Source of the DNA: Equadaptatus sp045642025
Lineage (GTDB): Bacteria; Synergistota; Synergistia; Synergistales; Synergistaceae
Assembly: GCA_045642025.1 (NCBI GenBank)
Contig: JAZUIB010000018.1
Span: 1 to 55,513, forward strand
Length of the DNA: 55,513 nt
Reading direction: 5' to 3'
The notes beneath the pieces were generated by a model. It ran no database searches. It was not told where the DNA came from and worked only from the letters and a program-made list of their open reading frames with translations. Below are positions 7,007 to 15,130 of the stretch, piece after piece (position 1 is the first letter of the stretch; each line of letters opens with the position of its first letter). Made by a program: the position numbers and the translations under genes.

Positions 7007-8386
7007 TTATGGTTTTATGTAACGTCCGATAAATAGGTTGACGCCTGTCGCATTATCGCGGATAAGGAAGATAAAGGGTCTGTCTGCTTTGAATTCAAGA
7101 GGTCTTTGCGGAAGTGCCATAGATTTCATGCCGACATAGGTTGCTGCCGCTGCTTCTGTCCCTGCCTCATACACGTCTATAAAGGTCTTGTGCAGCACAA
7201 CACCGAGTGAGATATCAAGAAGTCCATTCATGCCGCTGAAGTTTGCGTTGTCTGTAAAGGCTGTCGTGACACCTAAAGTTTTCAATGTATCATTGAGATT
7301 GTAGTTTCCTTCCATTTTGAATTTAGGAAGGCTTATATGTATGTTTGTTCTTACAGTCTGCGTAATGAGATTGTCAATCTGCTCTGTACTGAGGGTCTTT
7401 TCAGCCGAGGCAAAGTGTCCGCTCTGCGGAAGTATAATGTACATTGACAACCTTTCGTCTTTGTACGGCAGTTCAAGCAGTTCAATCCCGTCTTTTTTAA
7501 CGTAATTGAAAAAGCCTGTCTGATTCATAAAATTTGTTTTTGTCGTTTTGCCGTTAGCAGTGTAAAAGTTCGCTTTTTTTGTCAAATGGCTTTCAAATTT
7601 TGACTGCCAGTCTGATTTGAAGTATATTGCGTTTGTAATCGCGAGCGGAGTGTTTTTTGAAATCGAGCCTTTTGAAACTATATCCTTGATTTTACCGTTA
7701 GTTTTGTTTTCAACCCATTTGTTGATTGTTTGTCTGGCTTCTTCGGTTTTTGCGTAGTCTAGCGTTGTTACTTCCGAAAAGTAATCTGACGAGACACGTG
7801 TTTTATAGCTTTCAAAAATGTTTTTATCTGATGATGGCCATATTGCGTTTGCGGTGTGCAACTGAGCCGATTTGGGCGATATTGAGTTAATCCTGCTGAT
7901 AAGAGAGTGCATTGACGAATGAACAGCAGGCGAGAAACCGAGCGCTTGTTCCATTTCTTTTGCTGTTTCACCTTTTGCTCCTGCATATACCATAGCAAGT
8001 GCTGTTGAAATGCTGTATGGTGAGAGGAACAGATTTTTATTGCCGTCTGAAGTTTCTTTATATAGTTTAATTGTCAGTTCATTAACAGCAAAAGCCGCAT
8101 TTCCCTGTGTTCTTGCAGTGCTTTGTGTACCGTCACCTATAACTGATTTAATATCGCCGTTATTCTGTACCAGTGTGTTGACGGCATTTACAGCTTGTTT
8201 TAAATCTACACCTTTTCCGTTTCCGCCTGCGGCGGCATGTGATTTGCTGTCCTGTTTTATCGAACGTGCGAGATCTGCCAATTCTTTTGCGGTTGTTCTG
8301 TGTACAAATTCACTTGTGTCAACAACAGCGTATGCCTGTGCGGCAAAAAACAGAATAAGCAGTGTGGAAGTAAAAGTTTTTTTCAT
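7007..8386 (-). CDS. Secreted serpin (serine protease inhibitor)
   Basis: The protein is 459 aa. It begins with a clear signal peptide (about residues 1-20, cleaved after AQAYA), then a linker of roughly 80 residues with little similarity, then a complete serpin domain. Serpin hallmarks include TNAIYFKSDWQSKF and the hinge GTEAAAATY starting at residue 409, whose small side chains are typical of inhibitory serpins. Counting from the hinge places P1 near Met423 (KSM-AL), but the loop seems about three residues longer than in alpha-1-antitrypsin, so P1 is uncertain. Bacterial serpins may protect against host or own proteases. The gene lies 28 bases after a pilin-like gene on the same strand. 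Confidence 0.92.
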   Translation of the reverse strand: MKKTFTSTLLILFFAAQAYAVVDTSEFVHRTTAKELADLARSIKQDSKSHAAAGGNGKGVDLKQAVNAVNTLVQNNGDIKSVIGDGTQSTARTQGNAAFAVNELTIKLYKETSDGNKNLFLSPYSISTALAMVYAGAKGETAKEMEQALGFSPAVHSSMHSLISRINSISPKSAQLHTANAIWPSSDKNIFESYKTRVSSDYFSEVTTLDYAKTEEARQTINKWVENKTNGKIKDIVSKGSISKNTPLAITNAIYFKSDWQSKFESHLTKKANFYTANGKTTKTNFMNQTGFFNYVKKDGIELLELPYKDERLSMYIILPQSGHFASAEKTLSTEQIDNLITQTVRTNIHISLPKFKMEGNYNLNDTLKTLGVTTAFTDNANFSGMNGLLDISLGVVLHKTFIDVYEAGTEAAAATYVGMKSMALPQRPLEFKADRPFIFLIRDNATGVNLFIGRYIKP

Positions 8387-8414
8387 AAGTAAACTCCTTT
8401 TTATTAGTGCGTAT

Positions 8415-8912
8415 TTATTTAATATTTATATATCCCTGACCGGAGAGTGAAACTTGTTTGGAAACAGTTTGCGCACCGTCCAGACGATAGACCGTGAATG
8501 TTGCCGCAGGGGTGAGTGTATGCCATTCACCGCTGTATATGGATTCTGAAGCGGAAGAACAGGATAAGCGGCATTTGTCAGGTATAAAATCTTCGGTTTG
8601 AGCATAGTACGGTCCGCTTTCCCATGTGAGTCTCAGCCGTGAAGTATTGTTGCCGTAGTTGATCATATTCAATGTAAATGTTGAACCTGAGGAGTCTGCA
8701 AAAGCCGTATGCTCTCCGAGCCATGTCGAAAGTTCACTGCTTTCACGTTTTACAATCATCTCGGCATTCCTGTTTTCGGCAATTGTACAAAGCGCATAGG
8801 AACTCAGAAGCAGAAGGATAGCAAGAGCTGCAAGCAGTTCTATAAAGGTATATGCCTTATGCTTTGAATGGCAGCATTTTTTGGAACTGGAATATATGAA
8901 TGCTGTACACAT
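8415..8912 (-). CDS. Type IV pilin-like (prepilin) protein
   Basis: This 165-aa protein has a basic leader (ending CCHSKHKA) followed by YTFIELLAALAILLLLSSYA, the hydrophobic helix of a type IV prepilin or pseudopilin, with the conserved Glu at +5. The residues at the cleavage site are Ala(-1) and Tyr(+1) instead of the usual Gly and Phe/Met, so processing may be weak or use a specialised peptidase. The rest is a variable globular domain with two cysteines (CRLSC). AAAGGA precedes the ATG. No pilus assembly genes are nearby; the only operon partner is the serpin. Confidence 0.75.
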   Translation of the reverse strand: MCTAFIYSSSKKCCHSKHKAYTFIELLAALAILLLLSSYALCTIAENRNAEMIVKRESSELSTWLGEHTAFADSSGSTFTLNMINYGNNTSRLRLTWESGPYYAQTEDFIPDKCRLSCSSASESIYSGEWHTLTPAATFTVYRLDGAQTVSKQVSLSGQGYINIK

Positions 8913-8996
8913 GCTGCTCTTCCTTTCTGGGTATTATGCCTTCTGTCTGATTTTAACATGCGGACTGCAGAATGTATCAGTAAAAACTGCAGTAAT

Positions 8997-9021
8997 AAAA
9001 AAGCTCCGAGAGACCGGAGCT
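8997..9021 (-). terminator. Terminator of the antiporter gene
   Basis: On the minus strand AGCTCCG and CGGAGCT form a 7-bp stem around a 6-base loop, followed by six T. It lies just past the NhaC-type gene and before the pilin-like gene, separating the two minus-strand units. Confidence 0.85.
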
Positions 9022-9033
9022 GTTGTGTTTCGG

Positions 9034-10347
9034 CTAGTTGTGTTTTTCGTTAATAAAGAAGATAAAGATAAGTGAGCTGATAAGCAGGAAAAGCGGATAG
9101 TGCAAGTTTGTAATAATGCTTATCGGTCTAATTTTGTAACCAAGGCTTGCTGCCGCGGACACAGCGATAAGTATTTGTGCACCGTACGGGAGCGCTCCTT
9201 GTATTACACAGGAGAAGGTATCAAGCAGTGACGCTGTTTTTCTCGGGGAAATGCCGTATTCATTTGCCATTTCTTTTGCAATCGGGTTCGCCATAACTAT
9301 GGCGACGGTGTTGTTGGCAGTTGCAATATCTACAACGCTGACTAGAATTCCTACACCAAGTTGTCCGCCTTTTCTGCCTCTGAATATGTTTCTGATTAAA
9401 TTAAGCATAGTATCAAATCCGCCGTAAACTTTGACAAGCGCGCCTATTGCTGAAACCAAAATGGCGACCATGGCAGTTTCAAACATTCCTGCACAGCCTG
9501 TTCCCATATTTGAAAGCAAATCTACCGGTTGAATTGCTCCGGTTATCAGCATAATGGCAGAACCTATAGTTATTCCCAAAAGCAGTATCGCAAAAACGTT
9601 GAAACCGATTATACCGCCTGCAAGAACGAGAAGATATGGTATAACCTGAATGAGGTTGTAGTCATGCTGGATATAGCCTGAAACGTCGTAATCAGCTGAA
9701 AGCACGCAGAGGAATACAAGCGTGACAAGTGCTGCAGGTACGGCAATTTTGAAGTTTTCGCGGAATTTGTCTTTCATACCGCAGCCTTGTCCATTGCACG
9801 CTGCTATTGTGGTATCCGAAATAAAGGAAAGGTTATCGCCGAACATTGCGCCTCCAACAACAGAGCCTACGCAAAGAGGAATGTCAAAGCCGGAGGCCTT
9901 TCCGATTGAAACTGCAATAGGAGTAATAAGAGCTATTGTGCCGCACGATGTGCCCATTGAAAGTGATATGAAGCAGGAAACTGCGAAAAGAATTACCACC
10001 GCAAAGCGTGTCGGAATGAGAGAAAGAACAAAATAGGCAACGCTTTCAGCGCTGCTTCTTCCTACAACGCCTACAAAAACGCCTGCCGCAAGGAAGATTA
10101 AAATCATTGTAACGATATCTTTGTCGCCGATACCCTTGCCCATAAGAGTAAGTTTTTCTTCAAACGAAACAGCCTTGTTCTGCAGGCATGCAACAGTAAG
10201 CGCGATAAGGAAAGCTACTACAACAGGAATTTTGTAGAAACCCAACTCAAGTTTAAGCCCGTATTCGTACAAAAAACCTAGCCCGAGATAGAATACAATA
10301 AAAATACCAATTGGCAGCAGTGCTGCAAAATTACCTTTTGCTTTCAT
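9034..10347 (-). CDS. NhaC-family Na+/H+ antiporter-like transporter
   Basis: The protein is 437 aa with about eleven to twelve hydrophobic segments across the whole length. Conserved polar stretches inside the membrane (MGTSCGTIALITPIAVSIG; GGAMFGDNLSFISDTTIAA; IATANNTVAIVMANPIAKE) are typical of the NhaC/Na+-H+ antiporter superfamily (ion transporter superfamily). Exchange of Na+ for H+ or an organic anion is possible; sequence alone does not decide. It has a good Shine-Dalgarno sequence (AAAGGGGAG) before the ATG and is transcribed alone, divergently from leuS. Confidence 0.85.
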   Translation of the reverse strand: MKAKGNFAALLPIGIFIVFYLGLGFLYEYGLKLELGFYKIPVVVAFLIALTVACLQNKAVSFEEKLTLMGKGIGDKDIVTMILIFLAAGVFVGVVGRSSAESVAYFVLSLIPTRFAVVILFAVSCFISLSMGTSCGTIALITPIAVSIGKASGFDIPLCVGSVVGGAMFGDNLSFISDTTIAACNGQGCGMKDKFRENFKIAVPAALVTLVFLCVLSADYDVSGYIQHDYNLIQVIPYLLVLAGGIIGFNVFAILLLGITIGSAIMLITGAIQPVDLLSNMGTGCAGMFETAMVAILVSAIGALVKVYGGFDTMLNLIRNIFRGRKGGQLGVGILVSVVDIATANNTVAIVMANPIAKEMANEYGISPRKTASLLDTFSCVIQGALPYGAQILIAVSAAASLGYKIRPISIITNLHYPLFLLISSLIFIFFINEKHN

Positions 10348-10389
10348 AATTAACTCCCCTTTATTTTGTGAAATGCATAAGTTCTTTGA

Positions 10390-10629
10390 TTGTCGTTTCT
10401 GTTATCCCTGTTTTTATACTATGCTAGAGATACTGAATTTTGCCTGGATGAATTTTACCCCGTACTGCTGCGCGGCTGTCTGCCGGAAAACAACAAGTTT
10501 ATACGGATCGCGCGTACGGAAACAGGTAAATCAGCGCGCAAAGATATTAAATATTGCTGTGCACCTCCATCTTTGTTTGGTTCCGACATGGTCAACACTC
10601 TTTACGAGTATAAAAACTTTTTAGCGTAA
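10390..10629 (+). pseudogene. Possible gene remnant between nhaC-like gene and leuS
   Basis: This 370-base intergenic region holds one open frame of up to 79 codons whose second half (for example ENNKFIRIARTETGKSARKD) looks like ordinary protein rather than noise. It starts only with TTG, has no ribosome binding site and matches no family that I recognise. It may be the remains of a degraded gene. Otherwise the region holds the divergent promoters of the antiporter gene and leuS. Confidence 0.2.
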
Positions 10630-10645
10630 TACTGATTATACACTC

Positions 10646-10674
10646 TTGATAGCCTGTTGCGAAGAGTTTATAAT
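10646..10674 (+). promoter_or_regulatory. Sigma-70-type promoter of leuS
   Basis: TTGATA (10646-10651) and TATAAT (10669-10674) are separated by exactly 17 bases, about 40 bases upstream of the leuS start. No T-box or other leader structure was recognised in the short leader. Confidence 0.7.
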
Positions 10675-10717
10675 TACTTACCGATAATTTGTTATATTTA
10701 AACGGAGGAGAGAAACC

Positions 10718-13213
10718 ATGCCTTACGATTTCAACGCAATAGAAAAGAAATGGCAGCAGAAATGGGAAGAAGCGGGAATTTTCAACGTTGAAACTGATCC
10801 GTTGAAAAAGAAGTTCTACTGCCTTGAAATGTTTCCGTACCCAAGCGGCGCGCTTCATATGGGACATCTTCGCAACTATTCAATAGGAGATATTATAGCC
10901 CGTTTTCTTAAAATGCACGGTTATAACGTTATTCACCCGATAGGTTTTGACTCTTTCGGTATGCCTGCGGAAAACGCGGCGATCAAACACGGAATTGCTC
11001 CGTCGAAATGGACAATGGCAAATATCGAGCACATGATTGACCAACTCAAGGCTGTGGGCTACAGTTATGACTGGCGTCGTCTTGTGCTGACCTGCGAACC
11101 GAAATATTACAAATGGAACCAGCAGATATTCCTCAAAATGTACGAAAAAGGACTTGTCTACCGCAAGCATGCTCCGGTTAACTGGTGCGATACGTGCAAC
11201 ACAGTTCTTGCGAACGAACAGGTCGAAAACGGAAAATGCTGGCGCTGCGGAAATCCTGTCACCAAACGGGGACTCGATCAGTGGTTTATCAGAATTACAG
11301 ATTATGCTGATGAGCTTGTGAGATGCCTTGACGACCTTAAAGGCTGGCCTGAACGTGTTCTTACAATGCAGAAAAATTGGATAGGCCGTTCGGAAGGCGT
11401 CCGTTTTACGATGGATATTGCTGATATAGACCTTAATTTTGAAGCCTATACTACACGTATTGACACAATCTACGGTGTTACGTTTGTAGCGCTTGCGGCA
11501 GAACATCCGTTCGTCGAAGAATTTGCAAAACGTCTTGGCGGCGAAAAAGGAGAAGAACTCCGCGCCTTTGCAAAACGTATCAGCAACAAGAGCAATATTG
11601 ACCGTGAAGCAGTTGGTGTTGACAAGGAAGGTATGTTCACAGGGTTTTACGCAGTTAACCCGTTCAACGGTAAAAAAGCACCGATATGGATTGCTGACTA
11701 CGTTCTCACGGATTACGGTACCGGCGTGGTTATGGGAGTTCCCGCGCACGACCAAAGAGACTTTGATTTTGCAAGAAAATACGATATTCCTGTAATTACC
11801 GTTGTGCGCCCGAAAGACGGAGAAATTCCTGATGGCGATACGATGAAAGAAGCTGTCCCCGCATACGGAATTTCCTGCAACTCAGGAGAATTTGACGGAC
11901 TTGAAACAGAAGAAGCCAAGAAGAAATTTGCCGAATGGATTGAAAACAAAGGCATCGGCAAACGCGAAACACAGTTCCGTTTGCGCGACTGGCTTATCTC
12001 ACGTCAGCGTTACTGGGGGACACCGATTCCTGTTGTTTATTGCGACAAATGCGGCGTAGTTCCTGTGCCTGAAAATCAACTTCCTGTTGAACTTCCGCTT
12101 GACGTTGAAATTCCGAAAAACGGCAGTAACCCGCTTGTTACGCGCGAAGACTGGGTTAACACAACCTGCCCGTGCTGCGGAGGTCATGCTCGCCGCGAAA
12201 CCGATACCATGGACACCTTCTATGATTCCTCATGGTATTTCATTCGTTATGCCTCACCGTGGGACAAAGACAAAGCGTTTGATATAGAAGACGAAAAATA
12301 CTGGATGTCCGTTGACCAGTACATCGGCGGTATTGAACATGCATGTCTGCACCTTATCTACGCGCGCTTCTTCACGAAAGTGCTTGCAGACCTTGGAATG
12401 CTTCCGAAAGATATGCGCGAACCGTTTGACCGTCTTCTCACGCAGGGAATGGTTATTAAAGACGGAACGAAGATGTCAAAATCAGTCGGCAACGTTGTTG
12501 ACCCTGACGAAATCATCAAAAAATACGGTGCAGACACGGCAAGGCTTTTTATACTTTTCGCGGCGCCGCCTGAAAAAGACCTTGACTGGTCGGAACGCGG
12601 CGTGGAAGGTACCTTCCGATTCCTAAGCCGTGTTTGGAGACTTGCTGAAAGCAATCTTGATATGCTGAAAAACGCTTCCAAAGAGAGAGTGTCTATTTCA
12701 GATATCCAAATCCCCTCGCTGCGTGAACTGAAACGCACAATTCACAGCACGCTTGACAGAGTCACAAAAGACATTCGCGACGAACGCCAGTTTAACACGG
12801 CAGTTGCACGTCTTATGGAACTTACCAATGCGCTTGTGGCATTCAAAGCCGAAACAGAACAGGATAAGGCTGTAATGCGTGAAGGCATTGAAACGCTGCT
12901 GTTATGCCTCTGCCCGTTTGCACCTCATATCACGGAAGAACTCTGGCACCTCATTGGCAATGATTCCTTCCTGTCAGCTGAAAACTGGTTTGAAGTTGAC
13001 AAAACAGCGCTTGTGCAGGACGAAGTAACGATAGTTCTTCAGATTAACGGAAAACTCCGCGAACAGTTCAAGATTGTGGCAGGACTTTCAAAAGATGAAC
13101 TTGAAAAAGAAATTATGGCACGTCCTGAGACGAAGGCACGCCTTGAAGGCAAAGAAATCGTCAAAGTTATCGCAGTTCCTGGAAGACTTGTGAACGTTGT
13201 GGTGAAAGGGTAA
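10718..13213 (+). CDS. leuS: Leucyl-tRNA synthetase
   Basis: This 831-aa class I aminoacyl-tRNA synthetase charges tRNA-Leu. The HIGH-type signature HMGH is at residues 47-50 and KMSKS near residue 585. A zinc-type cysteine cluster (CDTC..CWRCG) lies in the N-terminal half, a CP1 editing domain with TRIDTIYG follows the catalytic insertion point, and an anticodon-binding and C-terminal domain complete the chain. The length is normal for bacterial LeuRS. GGAGGAGAG precedes the ATG. holA follows directly with one base between stop and start, so the two are co-transcribed. Confidence 0.97.
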   Translation: MPYDFNAIEKKWQQKWEEAGIFNVETDPLKKKFYCLEMFPYPSGALHMGHLRNYSIGDIIARFLKMHGYNVIHPIGFDSFGMPAENAAIKHGIAPSKWTMANIEHMIDQLKAVGYSYDWRRLVLTCEPKYYKWNQQIFLKMYEKGLVYRKHAPVNWCDTCNTVLANEQVENGKCWRCGNPVTKRGLDQWFIRITDYADELVRCLDDLKGWPERVLTMQKNWIGRSEGVRFTMDIADIDLNFEAYTTRIDTIYGVTFVALAAEHPFVEEFAKRLGGEKGEELRAFAKRISNKSNIDREAVGVDKEGMFTGFYAVNPFNGKKAPIWIADYVLTDYGTGVVMGVPAHDQRDFDFARKYDIPVITVVRPKDGEIPDGDTMKEAVPAYGISCNSGEFDGLETEEAKKKFAEWIENKGIGKRETQFRLRDWLISRQRYWGTPIPVVYCDKCGVVPVPENQLPVELPLDVEIPKNGSNPLVTREDWVNTTCPCCGGHARRETDTMDTFYDSSWYFIRYASPWDKDKAFDIEDEKYWMSVDQYIGGIEHACLHLIYARFFTKVLADLGMLPKDMREPFDRLLTQGMVIKDGTKMSKSVGNVVDPDEIIKKYGADTARLFILFAAPPEKDLDWSERGVEGTFRFLSRVWRLAESNLDMLKNASKERVSISDIQIPSLRELKRTIHSTLDRVTKDIRDERQFNTAVARLMELTNALVAFKAETEQDKAVMREGIETLLLCLCPFAPHITEELWHLIGNDSFLSAENWFEVDKTALVQDEVTIVLQINGKLREQFKIVAGLSKDELEKEIMARPETKARLEGKEIVKVIAVPGRLVNVVVKG

Positions 13214-13214
13214 A

Positions 13215-14138
13215 ATGCCTGAACTCCGGCTGGTTGTCGCCTCCGGCACCTCACAGCGGAGGCTTCTTGAGGAAACCGCAAAGGAACTGGAACAAAGAGG
13301 ATACGCAATGTCCGCTAGACTTGAAGGCGGAGAGTGGCAGCCGCTGCTCTCCGACAATATGTCTGGCGGACTTTTTGATGAAAACCGTTTTCTTATAGTA
13401 GAAGATGCAGAAAGCATGGGCGCGCTGCCGGAGCAGTTTTCTCCCATGATTGAAAAAAACTCGCCGGTTGTAATTATCCTTGTATATGAAAATGACCCGA
13501 AAAAACTGATATCTGGAACAATACTTAAGAAATGTACTGTGCTTAAACCTGCTGTATTCCCGCGCTGGCCGAATGAACGGCAGCGCTGGGTTGAGAATCT
13601 TGCACGTAATATGGATATAGAGCTTACGCGAGATGCGTCTGCACTGATTGTAGAACTTGTAGAAGACCCTGAAGAAATTCGCGGACAGCTTATTACGCTT
13701 TCGGCTCTTAGAAAAGGAAAGCCTGTTTCTGCTGTAGATGTTGAAAATTTCTGCCTTGATGACGGTAGTAAAAATCTTCTAAGACTTCTTGACGGAATAT
13801 GCAACGGAGAGAGTGTGACTGCACTTAAAAGTCTGTCAGCAATGCGCAGGGCAGCACAGTCAGGAGACATTATCAAGCTTACCTCAGCACTTCATAACCG
13901 TTTTCGTCTGGCATTTTACGGAGCAGCATTTCCGCGCCTTGCGAATAATTTCAAAAATGCTCTCGGAGCGCGTGATTATGCTTGGAAACTTGCTCAAAAT
14001 GCAGCACGACGCTTTGGTCCACGTGCACTTTTCCGTTTTCTCATAGGGATTCTCAGACTTAACGCTGGCGAAAAATCAGGAACTTCAAATGGCTGGCACG
14101 ATTTGGAATTCCTTGTAATAGAGTTGTTTGGAGAATAA
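13215..14138 (+). CDS. holA: DNA polymerase III delta subunit
   Basis: This 307-aa protein matches HolA, the clamp-loader subunit that opens the beta sliding clamp. It lacks a Walker motif, as expected for delta. Family features include the N-terminal ATPase-like fold (LVVASGTSQRRLLEE), the central LTRDASALIVELVEDP and the helical collar region near the C-terminus. The placement of holA near leuS recalls many bacterial genomes. Translation probably couples to leuS. A bidirectional terminator follows. Confidence 0.85.
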   Translation: MPELRLVVASGTSQRRLLEETAKELEQRGYAMSARLEGGEWQPLLSDNMSGGLFDENRFLIVEDAESMGALPEQFSPMIEKNSPVVIILVYENDPKKLISGTILKKCTVLKPAVFPRWPNERQRWVENLARNMDIELTRDASALIVELVEDPEEIRGQLITLSALRKGKPVSAVDVENFCLDDGSKNLLRLLDGICNGESVTALKSLSAMRRAAQSGDIIKLTSALHNRFRLAFYGAAFPRLANNFKNALGARDYAWKLAQNAARRFGPRALFRFLIGILRLNAGEKSGTSNGWHDLEFLVIELFGE

Positions 14139-14161
14139 TAACTAAGTGTAACTACTGAAAT

Positions 14162-14188
14162 AAAAATGCGGCATAAGCCGCATTTTTA
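14162..14188. terminator. Bidirectional terminator after holA
   Basis: AAAAATGCGGC and GCCGCATTTTT form an 11-bp stem around ATAA. The outer T runs on both strands let it serve holA and the convergent secreted-protein gene. Confidence 0.9.
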
Positions 14189-14201
14189 TATAAAAAGTAT
14201 A

Positions 14202-14672
14202 TTACTTGAGAATATTGCGCTTTGTAAGAATCTCTATACAATGATTATATATCATTGCCTCTGCTGTGCCGTTGCTGAATTCTCCAGGACTCAATAAGCC
14301 CTTTTGAGGGTCTGCATATATCTCTCCGAATACTGCATCATCTTTATCAAGCCATGCATGTAACTGATAACCGTATTTGTTGCTGTTTAGGGTAAATTCA
14401 ATTACATAAAGTCTTCCTGCAACCTTGGGACTGCCTTTGCTTTTTTGCAGTTGTTTCGCAGTTTCTATGGATTTGCCTCTGAAAATCTCTTTACAGAAAC
14501 AACATATAGTTCCGTCTTTAAAAGTGACGGAATTGTTGTCAGTGTAAAGAATTACATCGTCTGAACGCCCAAGTTGTTGCCAGTTGAATTTTGTATCTGC
14601 TGGAGCATCGCAACAGAGGGCAGAAATCAAAAACAGAACGGAAAATATAATAAGCACAAACTTTTTTGTCAT
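14202..14672 (-). CDS. Small secreted protein, possibly surface-adhesin E-like
   Basis: The protein is 156 aa with a signal peptide of about 25 residues (MTKKFVLIIFSVLFLISAL, then CCDAPA). The mature part has the pattern W..LG..DD..LYTDNNSV...DGT, which loosely resembles small periplasmic proteins of the surface-adhesin E type; I hold this weakly. Five cysteines in the chain include an ICCFC cluster. The start at 14672 is chosen because GGAGG lies about 10 bases upstream; the longer frame begins with no ribosome binding site. It is a single-gene unit, divergent from rqcP-rex and partly facing the same promoter region. Confidence 0.7.
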   Translation of the reverse strand: MTKKFVLIIFSVLFLISALCCDAPADTKFNWQQLGRSDDVILYTDNNSVTFKDGTICCFCKEIFRGKSIETAKQLQKSKGSPKVAGRLYVIEFTLNSNKYGYQLHAWLDKDDAVFGEIYADPQKGLLSPGEFSNGTAEAMIYNHCIEILTKRNILK

Positions 14673-14754
14673 AACAAGCTTTCCTCCGTAAGGGCAGTAA
14701 AATCTAACCTTGTAAATTACAACTGTACCACCATTATATATAAGCATAGCTGAG

Positions 14755-14827
14755 TTGTATAGCCATATAGTATATTTTATATAATGTACCTTTACTATTT
14801 TGTGAAACTTTGTTAAAATTTCACAAA
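14755..14827 (+). promoter_or_regulatory. rqcP-rex promoter with Rex-like inverted repeat
   Basis: TTGTAT (14755-14760) and TATAAT (14780-14785) form a promoter with a 19-base spacer. Just downstream, TTTGTGAAA (14799-14807) and TTTCACAAA (14819-14827) are perfect inverted half-sites. Their sequence matches Rex operator half-sites (TTGTGA...TCACAA), but the spacer between TTGTGA and TCACAA is about 15 bases rather than about 6. The position, right after the expected transcription start and before rex, suggests autoregulation. Rex binding is inferred. Confidence 0.55.
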
Positions 14828-14848
14828 GTTAGGAGCAGTGTAAAGCAG

Positions 14849-15124
14849 ATGATCAGAATTGATAAGTTCCTGAAACTGTCTATGTTGATAAAGCGCAGAA
14901 CGGTTGCTCAGGAAATGACTGAAATAGGTGCTGTGCGTGTTAACGGAAAACAATGTAAGCCGGCTGCAACAGTCAAAGATAACGATATCGTCGAGATTGC
15001 ATATCCTAAAAGGATACTCAAGGTTAAGGTCATTTGTGCAGAGGAACAAATTCTGCGTCGTCGTGCAACGGCATATGAACTATTGTCTGAACGCAGAGTT
15101 GAACCGGAAGAAAGGCCTTGGTAG
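14849..15124 (+). CDS. rqcP: RqcP / YabO-type S4 RNA-binding protein
   Basis: This 91-aa protein is an S4-domain protein closely like RqcP (YabO) of Firmicutes: RIDKFLKLSMLIKRRT at the N-terminus, then VRVNGKQCKPAATVKDND. RqcP stabilises the peptidyl-tRNA and RqcH on obstructed 50S subunits during alanine tailing in ribosome quality control. Heat-shock protein Hsp15 is the related alternative. The start chosen lies 13 bases past AGGAG, somewhat far, but no better in-frame start exists. It is followed 6 bases later by rex, an arrangement that implies co-transcription. Confidence 0.8.
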   Translation: MIRIDKFLKLSMLIKRRTVAQEMTEIGAVRVNGKQCKPAATVKDNDIVEIAYPKRILKVKVICAEEQILRRRATAYELLSERRVEPEERPW

Positions 15125-15130
15125 CAGCAT

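Noticed and set aside
10348..10717. T-box or amino acid leader before leuS
   Set aside because: No specifier loop or T-box sequence was found; the promoter lies only about 40 bases from the start codon.
10880..11755. 291-codon frame on the minus strand
   Set aside because: It is antisense to leuS and has no domain; codon phase mirrors the synthetase gene.
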